Assembly: GCA_964388955.1 (NCBI GenBank)
Contig: CAYMCO010000004.1
Span: 135,861-199,860, forward strand
Length of the DNA stretch: 64,000 bases
Direction of reading: 5' to 3'
From: CAYMCO01 sp964388955
GTDB lineage: Bacteria > Chloroflexota > Anaerolineae > Anaerolineales > E44-bin32
Positions 52,705 to 59,884 of this stretch are shown in pieces; position 1 is the stretch's first letter, and every line of letters starts with the position of its first letter. Below the pieces are notes generated by a model. That model was not told where the DNA came from and searched no databases. It saw nothing but the letters and a program-made list of their open reading frames with translations. The position numbers and the translations under genes are program-made.

Positions 52705-53127
52705 ATGACCGCACAGAAGAGGCTCTTGATCATCGACGACGACCCCGTGTTCGTGGATGGAATCAGACCCATCCTTGAGGCTGCCGACTATGAAGTCGAG
52801 GCAGTCTACAACCCGAAAGCAGGCTTCGAAGCGCTGGAAACAGGAGGCTATGACCTGCTCTTACTGGACATCATGATGGGGCGGGGCGCAGAAGGGGTCA
52901 TGATCGCACGCAAGATGAGAAAGGACCCGAAGCTGCGGGCGACGCCTGTCTTGATTATCACCGGCATCCGAGAGCAGATTGCCTATCTTTTCCCCGGTTC
53001 AGCCGTGCATCCGGGCTTTGTCGAGGTGGACGAACTGGTGGAGAAACCCGTGGAGCCCAAGCTACTGCTGGAGAAAGTGGATGCACTCCTGCAAGCGGCG
53101 GAGACCAGAAAAGCGGGCGCCGAATAG
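52705..53127 (+). CDS. Single-domain response regulator (receiver only)
   Basis: 140 residues. Acid pair in IIDDDP and acceptor Asp55 (LLLLDIMMGRG); conserved Thr and Lys appear as IITG and VEKP. No output domain is present, so it must act by protein contact, as CheY-like proteins do. A TAAGGAGG ribosome binding site precedes it. It sits directly before hdrC, making HdrCB or the cNMP proteins possible targets. Confidence 0.9.
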   Translation: MTAQKRLLIIDDDPVFVDGIRPILEAADYEVEAVYNPKAGFEALETGGYDLLLLDIMMGRGAEGVMIARKMRKDPKLRATPVLIITGIREQIAYLFPGSAVHPGFVEVDELVEKPVEPKLLLEKVDALLQAAETRKAGAE

Positions 53128-53264
53128 GGCCGGTGCCCTCCAGCCACCAGGGACTCACTTGCAGGAGTCGATCGAAGCGCAGCCTGTCTCCTGGCCATCC
53201 CGCGGCTGAAATTTGTAGCTGGCCCCTGTGTCCAGCTTCCAAATACGTCCATAGGAGAAGTCAC

Positions 53265-53828
53265 ATGCCCAGTAAGCTGACTTTCAGTGATGAGATCGCC
53301 AATCTCTTGTACGCTTCCAGCGGAAACCCCATCCGCACCTGCATCCAGTGCGGAACCTGCTCTGGAGCCTGCCCTGTGGTGAGTTTTATGGATCATCCGC
53401 CGCGGCGGATCATCCACATGATACGTGAGAATCTGAGGGACGAGGTAGTCAACAGCAACACGTACTGGTACTGCGCCTCCTGCTACTACTGCACAGTGAG
53501 ATGCCCGCAGAACATCGACATCGCGGAGCTGATGTACGCCCTCAAGCGCTACTCGATCTGGAAGCATACCTATCAAGAGGAACTGGTCGGGCCGGTGTTT
53601 TCCGAGGCCTTCGTGAAGACGATCTATCGGAGTGGGAGGTCCTACGAGCCCATTCTAGCGGTGCCCTACATATTCAGCTCCGGGCTGCGGGAGCTATTCC
53701 AGGAAGCGCAGACGGCAACCGGGTTGATGCTCAAAGGCAGGTTGCCTGTGCTCCCCCCAAGGATTGAGCGGATTGACAACTTCAGGCGAATGATCGGCAG
53801 GGTCATGCCCGTGGGAGGTTCGGAATGA
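53265..53828 (+). CDS. hdrC: Heterodisulfide reductase subunit C-like protein (first copy)
   Basis: 187 residues with two [4Fe-4S] ferredoxin motifs: Cys26/29/32/36 (CIQCGTCSGACP) and Cys70/73/76/80 (CASCYYCTVRCP). HdrC links HdrA-type flavoproteins to the HdrB catalytic subunit. It follows a receiver gene and overlaps hdrB by ATGA. The ATG at 53265 has AGGAG upstream; the longer frame into the preceding gap is not supported. No hdrA accompanies this copy. Confidence 0.9.
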   Translation: MPSKLTFSDEIANLLYASSGNPIRTCIQCGTCSGACPVVSFMDHPPRRIIHMIRENLRDEVVNSNTYWYCASCYYCTVRCPQNIDIAELMYALKRYSIWKHTYQEELVGPVFSEAFVKTIYRSGRSYEPILAVPYIFSSGLRELFQEAQTATGLMLKGRLPVLPPRIERIDNFRRMIGRVMPVGGSE

Positions 53829-54694
53829 AAGACTACGCTTATTTCCCGGGCTGTTCACTCGAAAAGACCGCCCAGAGCTACCACTTGTCTGCCATGGAAA
53901 GCGCCAGAAAGCTGGGGGTGTCCCTGCAAGAACTGGATGATTGGAACTGCTGCGGCGCCACAACCTACTTTCATGTTGACGAGCTGCTGGCATACACCCT
54001 CTCCGCCCGAAACCTTGCCATAGCGGAAAAGGAGAATCTGGATCTGGTGACGCCTTGCAGCGCCTGCTACAAGAACTCGTACTTCGCCAACCGTCACCTG
54101 AAAGAGGATCCCGATCTGGCGGACCATATCAACTACGCGCTGGCAGAGGATGATCTGCACTTCTCGGGTACCGTGAATGTCCGTCACCTCATCGAGGTTT
54201 TCGCTCAAGATGTCGGTCTGGAGGAGATCAGCGACAGGACCACGCGTCCACTAGACGGCTTGCATGTCGCGCCGTATTATGGATGCCAGATTCTCAGGCC
54301 GAAAAAGGACGATGAGGATGTGGAGCAAGCGGACTTCTTCGAAAAGCTCTTGTCCGCGATCGGCGCAACGCCTACGACCTATGCGCTCAAGCTCCACTGC
54401 TGCGGCGGCTCTCTGCTTCTGACCAACCGCCGGGCGGCGCTGACCATGGTACGCAACCTGCTCCAGAATGCCGTGGACAGCGGCGCGGAGGTGATTGCCA
54501 CCGCCTGTCCAATGTGTCAGGTCAACCTGGAGGTGTATCAACACCAAGTGAATCAGGATTTCGGTACGCACTACAAGATGCCGGTGTTGTTCTTCACTCA
54601 ATTGACGGGCCTGGCGATGGGGGTATCCCGCAAGCGCTTGGGGATCGGAAGTGAACTGATCTCCGCGCTGCCGGTCTTGTCTGTCGGGAAATGA
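53825..54694 (+). CDS. hdrB: Heterodisulfide reductase subunit B-like protein (first copy)
   Basis: 289 residues with two full CCG domains: Cys in YFPGCSL, NCCGA and CSACY, then YYGCQ, HCCGG and CPMCQ. These bind the two non-cubane [4Fe-4S] clusters that reduce disulfides in HdrB. The substrate in bacteria is unknown, since coenzyme M/coenzyme B are absent. It is translated together with HdrC. Without HdrA, electrons might come from Etf/EMO-type proteins or from the HdrA encoded in the opposite operon. Confidence 0.9.
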   Translation: MKDYAYFPGCSLEKTAQSYHLSAMESARKLGVSLQELDDWNCCGATTYFHVDELLAYTLSARNLAIAEKENLDLVTPCSACYKNSYFANRHLKEDPDLADHINYALAEDDLHFSGTVNVRHLIEVFAQDVGLEEISDRTTRPLDGLHVAPYYGCQILRPKKDDEDVEQADFFEKLLSAIGATPTTYALKLHCCGGSLLLTNRRAALTMVRNLLQNAVDSGAEVIATACPMCQVNLEVYQHQVNQDFGTHYKMPVLFFTQLTGLAMGVSRKRLGIGSELISALPVLSVGK

Positions 54695-55106
54695 AGCAAC
54701 CCGGGATGAGCGGAGATCGCCTCAGGGTTGCCCAGGATTGGGAGTTCGGAGCGCAGGGAGCGAGCCTCGACACCAAGATCTGCAAGTGGGCATGCCAGCC
54801 CAGGGGACGCTCCGCTTGGACAAGTGATGGCTGATCGGCCACGCAGTGGGGGCGGGGCGAGGACGTTCCGCCATTCCGCGCCCGAAAGCGGCCGTGCCGG
54901 TCAGCAAGTCACCCCGGCGTCAACTGGCCTTGCTGAATGTGCAGAGCAGAAGTAGGATAGGCTTCCGGAACGTCCGAAGGGCGAGTATATCGCACACTGC
55001 AGCGGGGATACGGTGCCAATCATCGCGGCCGAGGTACGCTTGTGCGCCGGACGGCAACCGGATGGACCAGCCTTCGTTCAGGCTATGGTATCCAAAGGAG
55101 GCCAAA
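54695..55106. other. Intergenic stretch without recognised features
   Basis: 412 bases between hdrB and the second cNMP protein gene. Short frames pass through it in several phases but none has a ribosome binding site or family resemblance. AAAGGAGG at 55094-55101 belongs to the following gene. Confidence 0.6.
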
Positions 55107-55646
55107 ATGGGAATCATGATATCCCCTGAGTTATTGCGCCGCATGCCTCTTTTCACGGGGTTGGGCGACGACATGATCAAGGCCTTCGCCATGTTGGGTG
55201 AAGTATGCGCTGTTCGCGAAGGCACGAGGCTCTTTCACGAAGGGGACAAGGCAGATGCATTTTACGTCATTATGGAGGGGGAGCTGGAACTCATGCTGAT
55301 CCTCGGTCCCCAAGCCGCAAACAAGGTATCTGTCACCCGACTTGGTCCGGGTGAGCTGCTCGGCTGGTCAGCTCTTCTGGAGCCATACGTATACCACCTC
55401 GGTTGCGTCGCGGTCAAGAACTCCAAGCTGGTGAAATTCCACGGCGCAAATACCTGCGAACTCATGGCCCACAACCCCGCCGTCGGTTACAAACTGATGT
55501 CCCGCATCTCACAGGTCATCGGCAGTCGCTTGCATCACCTGCGGCTGCAGTTCATCAGCATGATTGAAGGTGAGCGGTGGCAGAGCTTCAGCGGGCGTTC
55601 TTCAATCTACATTTCGGAAGGGGGAAAAACCACTCCATCGGAGTGA
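55107..55646 (+). CDS. Stand-alone cyclic-nucleotide-binding domain protein (2 of 3)
   Basis: 179 residues from the ATG at 55107, with AAAGGAGG upstream; the open frame extends back to 54846 but that part is not protein-like. cNMP beta-roll (RMPLFTGLGDDMIKAFAMLGEVCAVREGTRLFHEGDKADAFYVIMEGELEL) plus C-helix GYKLMSRISQVIGSRLHHLRLQ. No DNA-binding domain. A basic/polar tail of about 20 residues is added compared with the other two paralogues. It closes the HdrCB module. Confidence 0.87.
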   Translation: MGIMISPELLRRMPLFTGLGDDMIKAFAMLGEVCAVREGTRLFHEGDKADAFYVIMEGELELMLILGPQAANKVSVTRLGPGELLGWSALLEPYVYHLGCVAVKNSKLVKFHGANTCELMAHNPAVGYKLMSRISQVIGSRLHHLRLQFISMIEGERWQSFSGRSSIYISEGGKTTPSE

Positions 55647-55860
55647 AGTCCCCCGATCGTCATGGGCTTGACTCAGGCCGGGCCCGAGGCCGGTCCCTCC
55701 GCAAAGCTCTAGTCTCCACATCGGGTGGCCCATCCAGGGACCAAGAAGCCCCCTGGTCTCTCCCTTTGGGTCTGCGGCGGCCTCAGCAGGCAACGGTGGG
55801 CCGGCTCCCGAGGAGATCGGCTTAATCAGCCGGGTATCTCCGAGCCCGATCCGTGGGTGG

Positions 55861-56349
55861 CTAGATCTGTCCCGACAACTGCCGGCGCGCATCCCCCAAT
55901 CGATTCATGAGGGCTTTGGCGACATGCGCCATCAGGTTGTACCCGAGCGCGGGTTCATCTTCCATCAATCGGCGCAGGCCATTGGCCTTGATGGCAATCA
56001 GCCGGCCATCGCGTTTGGCAATCACGGAGGCAGCGAGTCGATAGGGAGGGATGAGCGCGCACATCGCCATCAGGTCCCCCGGGACAGCCGTCCCCACGAC
56101 CACCTCGCCCCCCTCCGGCGCCAAGCGATATGCAATATCAGCCTCGCCCTCCGTCAGCAGCATGACGCTGGCCGCTTCTTCACCTGCATACTCGATATCC
56201 CCGCCCTCACCGAGGACCCCGCTTGCCTCGAATATCCTTTCACCTGCGTTGAAGCTCTTCTCCTCGCTCAGCTCAGCAATGGACCTCAGACAGGGCTCTG
56301 GAACTCCCGCAAAGTGCGGATAGCGCCGCAGAATCTCGGGGGAAATCAC
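55861..56349 (-). CDS. Stand-alone cyclic-nucleotide-binding domain protein (3 of 3)
   Basis: 162 residues, opening MISPEILRRYPHFAGVPE, much like the second paralogue (MISPELLRRMPLFTGLGD). It has a cNMP beta-roll and a C-helix GYNLMAHVAKALMNRLGDARRQL, with no helix-turn-helix. A small acidic insert (GVLGEGGDIEYAGEEA) lies in the beta-roll. Its start overlaps the end of the hydrogenase protease gene by 4 bases, making it the last gene of the Hdr-Mvh operon. The 214 bases between it and the convergent second paralogue hold nothing recognised. Confidence 0.87.
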   Translation of the reverse strand: MISPEILRRYPHFAGVPEPCLRSIAELSEEKSFNAGERIFEASGVLGEGGDIEYAGEEAASVMLLTEGEADIAYRLAPEGGEVVVGTAVPGDLMAMCALIPPYRLAASVIAKRDGRLIAIKANGLRRLMEDEPALGYNLMAHVAKALMNRLGDARRQLSGQI

Positions 56350-56819
56350 GCCGGCTCTTCCTCCCGATCCAGTGCCCTGACCACCGTTTCCACGGCTTCC
56401 GGCAGCGCGGCCTCGACCTGCGGTGTAAGGGATTCATCAAATGTCTGCACGTCGCCGGCCTCCACCGCGACAAGCAGGATGTTCTCCATTGGGGGCAGAC
56501 TGGCCCCTGCCAGACGGCCGAACTGCAGCGCGGTGGCAAGATTCACGTCGTGCGCGGAGGCGCTACGCTGAGTGGGGATATCGGCCGGGGTGAGCATATG
56601 AATCGTTCCCGGTTCAGCTCCGGAACAGATGGCGTCGACGATGATTGCCCGATCGTAACCGACCATGCGCTCCATCAGCCGCAGGCCCCCCCAGTAGTCC
56701 TGGACCACCTCAACATCGGGGCGCCCGGCCAACAGGCTCTGGAGCTCGTCGGCGACGCGCAGTCCGACGCTATCATCCTTCAACAGGGGGTTGCCCAAAC
56801 CGAGTATCAGTGTTCTCAT
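56346..56819 (-). CDS. NiFe-hydrogenase maturation protease
   Basis: 157 residues starting MRTLILGLGNPLLKDDSVGLRV, the hallmark of the HyaD/HybD/HycI family, with the conserved Glu/Asp and His metal contacts expected in DDSVG, IIVDAI and SAHDVNLA. The protease removes the C-terminal tail of the hydrogenase large subunit after nickel insertion. It lies 88 bases downstream of the large-subunit gene. No other hyp genes are in the window. Confidence 0.92.
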   Translation of the reverse strand: MRTLILGLGNPLLKDDSVGLRVADELQSLLAGRPDVEVVQDYWGGLRLMERMVGYDRAIIVDAICSGAEPGTIHMLTPADIPTQRSASAHDVNLATALQFGRLAGASLPPMENILLVAVEAGDVQTFDESLTPQVEAALPEAVETVVRALDREEEPA

Positions 56820-56907
56820 GGATACAAGACGGCATCAGTGATGAGGGACAAGCGATTTGCCCGGTGCCCCGAATCCAGCACCCCCGAACCCTCATCCCCG
56901 AACCCAC

Positions 56908-58374
56908 CTACAGGTTCTGCGAAAGGCGATCGACTACTTCTCCATCCGGCGCCCGCAGAATCACTTCGAGCGGCATCTGTCCGGGCAACGTGTGCGTGGC
57001 GCATGCCATGCAGGGATCATATGCCCGGTACGCCATCTCGATGGTATTCAGCAGGCCCTCCTTGATCTCCGTGCCCTTCTTGATCAGCCCCTGCGCCGCT
57101 TTCTTCACGGACATATTGATCGCCGCGTTGTTGTTCGTGGTCCCAACGATCAAGTTGACCTTGGTCAGGATACCGCGCTCATCGGTCCAGTAATGATGGG
57201 TGAGCGTGCCTCTCGGTGCCTCGACGCAGCCCACACCCTCGTCCGGCGTCCCCGTAGGAAGCACCCTGAAATCGTCGCCGGTGATCCCGGGGTCGGTGGC
57301 GAGTTCGACCCAGCGCTCGGTCGCATAGAGCAGTTCAACCAGCCTGGCCCAGTGCGTCGCCAGGGTGTGATCCACCGGCTTGCCGCCGAGCGTCTCGTAC
57401 ATACGCTCGTATTCCGCCTGGGCCAAGGGCGTTGCCATACCGTCAGCGGCATTCAAGCGCGACAACGGGGTCGCCTTGTACACGCCTGAATCGACGCCAT
57501 CCACAAAGCCCTTCCATCCGATCTTCTTCAGGTAGGGGAACTTGAGATACGACCAGGGTTCGACCCGTTCGGCGACATACTCCTGGTAGTCCTTGGCGTG
57601 ATACTTGGCGTGTTCTTTGCCGTCCGGCCCGACCACCCGGATCATGCCATCGTAGAAGTTGACATGGTTGTTCTCATCCACCGTGCCCATGTTGTAGGTG
57701 TGGTGGACGTAGGCCTCGTTCTTGATCAGCTCCACGTAGGCCGTATTTCCGAGCACGATGTCGTTGAAGAGCTGCAGGGAGAATTTTGCGAACTCGATCG
57801 CGTCCCGGCCGAGCTCCTCGATCTCCTCGCGCTGATCCTCAGTGATGCCCCGGCTCACCCCGCCGGGCAGCCCCCAATTGGGATGCACCGGCCGGCCGCC
57901 CATCATTTTGATCAGATGATGGCCGTCGTGGCGCATCTTGAGCACCTTACCCGCAACATCCATGCCCACCTTGTTGATGATGCCCAGGATGTTGCGTTCC
58001 GCCACAGGGGCATCGGGCCCCATGACGAAATCGGGGCCACCCAGGGCGTAGAAATGCGTAGTGTGGTCGGTGGCATAGAAGATGCTGTAGAACAACTCAC
58101 GCAGTTTCTTGGCGGTCGGAGGCGGGTCGACATGGAAGAGCGCATCCAGGGCCTTGGTCGAGGCCATATGGTGCGCTTCCGGGCATACCCCACAAATGCG
58201 ATCAGTGATATTGGGCATGTCCTCCGCGGGGCGCCCCACACAAAAACGCTCGAAGCCACGCAGCTCCGGCACCTGCAGATACGCGTTTGCGACCTCCCCT
58301 TCCTCGTCCAAGAAGATATCGATCTTGCCGTGGCCCTCGAGACGAGTGATGGGATCAATGGAAATTCGCTTCAT
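56908..58374 (-). CDS. mvhA: NiFe-hydrogenase large subunit (MvhA-like, group 3)
   Basis: 488 residues. Active-site motifs L1 RICGVCPEAHH (Cys61, Cys64) and L2 DPCMACATH (Cys455, Cys458) hold the Ni-Fe centre, so the enzyme should be active for H2 oxidation or formation. A 27-residue C-terminal tail after the L2 His may be the part removed by the maturation protease, though similar tails are retained in some relatives. It is a soluble enzyme. With MvhG and MvhD it feeds electrons to HdrA, as in methanogen MvhADG-HdrABC. Confidence 0.94.
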   Translation of the reverse strand: MKRISIDPITRLEGHGKIDIFLDEEGEVANAYLQVPELRGFERFCVGRPAEDMPNITDRICGVCPEAHHMASTKALDALFHVDPPPTAKKLRELFYSIFYATDHTTHFYALGGPDFVMGPDAPVAERNILGIINKVGMDVAGKVLKMRHDGHHLIKMMGGRPVHPNWGLPGGVSRGITEDQREEIEELGRDAIEFAKFSLQLFNDIVLGNTAYVELIKNEAYVHHTYNMGTVDENNHVNFYDGMIRVVGPDGKEHAKYHAKDYQEYVAERVEPWSYLKFPYLKKIGWKGFVDGVDSGVYKATPLSRLNAADGMATPLAQAEYERMYETLGGKPVDHTLATHWARLVELLYATERWVELATDPGITGDDFRVLPTGTPDEGVGCVEAPRGTLTHHYWTDERGILTKVNLIVGTTNNNAAINMSVKKAAQGLIKKGTEIKEGLLNTIEMAYRAYDPCMACATHTLPGQMPLEVILRAPDGEVVDRLSQNL

Positions 58375-58391
58375 GTCCGTACCTCCTTCTC

Positions 58392-59372
58392 TCAGGCCGC
58401 CGGTGCCGCTTCGGCCAGGGAGCTTCGCCGCAGCTCACTGTGGGCCAGACTGAATCGATAGAATGCGCTGATCGGATCCGGGATTCCTTTCTGGATGATG
58501 TGATCGATCTCCTCCGGATCGCTTGAATCGATCACCGAAGCGAGTGCCGACATCATGCGCGCCCCGAAGTCCTCCACCCCTTCATTGGGTCCATAGCAGC
58601 CGATGCATGGGGATCCCACTTGTGGGCAGAGTGCGCCGCAGCCGGCGCGCGTGGCAATGCCGGCACATACCAGGCCCTGCTCGAGCAGACAGGTGTCCGC
58701 ATCGGGAATGATCTCCCAGGTACGTTTGAATTCCTTGATCTTCTTCTCATGGCGCGTGCGCGGGCAATCGTCGCAGACCGTCGTTGTCGCCCCGATCACA
58801 GACCCGGGTTCGGGCAACTTGCCCTCCAAGATGGCGACGATGGCATCCCAGATTCGCTCAGGCTCCGGAGGGCATCCCGGAAGGAAGTAATCCACCGGCA
58901 CCGTCTGGCCAAGGGTTTTCACCGTATCATAGAACATCGGGAGAAAGAGCAGCCCTTCATCCACCTCCGTCTCGGTCTGCGGACGGATGTCTTGGGGATT
59001 GTCGGTGCTGGGTGTGTCATGATAGGCCGTCTCGAAGATCTGCTCGCGATTGGTGATATTGGCCAGTCCGGGGATGCCGCCCTCCTGGGCGCAGGAACCG
59101 AAGGCCACCAGCACTTTGGACTTGTCCCGCAGCAGCCTGGCCATATACTCCTGCTCGCTGGTGCGGATGGCGCCATTGAACAGGCACAGATCGATGCTCT
59201 TATCCGCCATCTGCTCTATGCTGTGCGCCTTGGCATCCACCGCCACCGGCCAGAGCACGATATCGAAGGCGCCCGCGACGTCAAGGATCTTCTCGTTGAT
59301 CCCCAGAACGGCAATCTCGCAACCGCCACAGGAAGCGGCCCAGTACAGCGCAAGTTTCCCTTTTTCACTCAT
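58392..59372 (-). CDS. mvhG: NiFe-hydrogenase small subunit (MvhG-like)
   Basis: 326 residues from the ATG at 59372. The proximal cluster motif WAASCGGCEIAVL and further Cys groups (GSCAQEGG, GCPPEPE, CDDCPRTRHEK, AGCGALCPQVGSPCIGCYGP) predict three iron-sulfur clusters. There is no Tat signal, so the enzyme is cytoplasmic. The start overlaps the end of mvhD by 4 bases. It is longer than minimal small subunits because of a C-terminal extension ending ELRRSSLAEAAPAA. Confidence 0.93.
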   Translation of the reverse strand: MSEKGKLALYWAASCGGCEIAVLGINEKILDVAGAFDIVLWPVAVDAKAHSIEQMADKSIDLCLFNGAIRTSEQEYMARLLRDKSKVLVAFGSCAQEGGIPGLANITNREQIFETAYHDTPSTDNPQDIRPQTETEVDEGLLFLPMFYDTVKTLGQTVPVDYFLPGCPPEPERIWDAIVAILEGKLPEPGSVIGATTTVCDDCPRTRHEKKIKEFKRTWEIIPDADTCLLEQGLVCAGIATRAGCGALCPQVGSPCIGCYGPNEGVEDFGARMMSALASVIDSSDPEEIDHIIQKGIPDPISAFYRFSLAHSELRRSSLAEAAPAA

Positions 59373-59866
59373 GCGGGCACCTCCATCGCCTCGGCGTGTT
59401 CTTCCGGGATGCGTTCGATCGCGGCTTCGATGCCTCCATCTTGAGACCAATTGCTCGGCCAACGCAGCGGTCCGAGGGCGCGCACCTTCTCGACCATGTC
59501 GTTGATGGCTTCAGCCAGCCGCACACCTTCCGCCGCCGAGGCCCACTGCAAGCGGATCCGGTTTTCCTCCAAGCCCATGGCGCACAATGTCCGCTTCAAC
59601 ATCTTAAAGCGCCGCATGGCCTTGTAGTTCTGTTCAAGGTAGTGGCACTCTCCGGGGTGGCAACCGGCAATCATCACGCCGTCCGCCCCCAATGATAGGG
59701 CTTTGAGCACAAAGGTCGGATCCACCCTTCCGCTGCACATCACGCGGATCATGCGCACGTTCGGCGCGTACTTGATGCGGCTTGTCCCCGCCAGGTCCGC
59801 GGCGCGGTAGGAGCACCAATTGCACAAGAATGCAACAATCGTGGGTTCAAATCTCTGCTCCGGCAT
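59369..59866 (-). CDS. mvhD: Hydrogenase/Hdr linker subunit MvhD ([2Fe-2S])
   Basis: 165 residues. Conserved Cys sites lie in FLCNWCSYRAAD, MCSGRVDP and GCHPGECHYLEQNYKA, the pattern of the MvhD family that carries a [2Fe-2S] cluster and connects the hydrogenase to HdrA. The C-terminal 40 residues are acidic. It is placed between hdrA and mvhG, the usual order in bacterial Hdr-Mvh operons. Confidence 0.94.
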   Translation of the reverse strand: MPEQRFEPTIVAFLCNWCSYRAADLAGTSRIKYAPNVRMIRVMCSGRVDPTFVLKALSLGADGVMIAGCHPGECHYLEQNYKAMRRFKMLKRTLCAMGLEENRIRLQWASAAEGVRLAEAINDMVEKVRALGPLRWPSNWSQDGGIEAAIERIPEEHAEAMEVPA

Positions 59867-59884
59867 GAGTCACTCCTTCGTCGC

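Noticed and set aside
54846..55106. Upstream extension of the second cNMP protein
   Set aside because: The added residues are Arg/Ser/Pro-rich and unrelated to the paralogues, while the ATG at 55107 has AAAGGAGG and aligns with the third paralogue.
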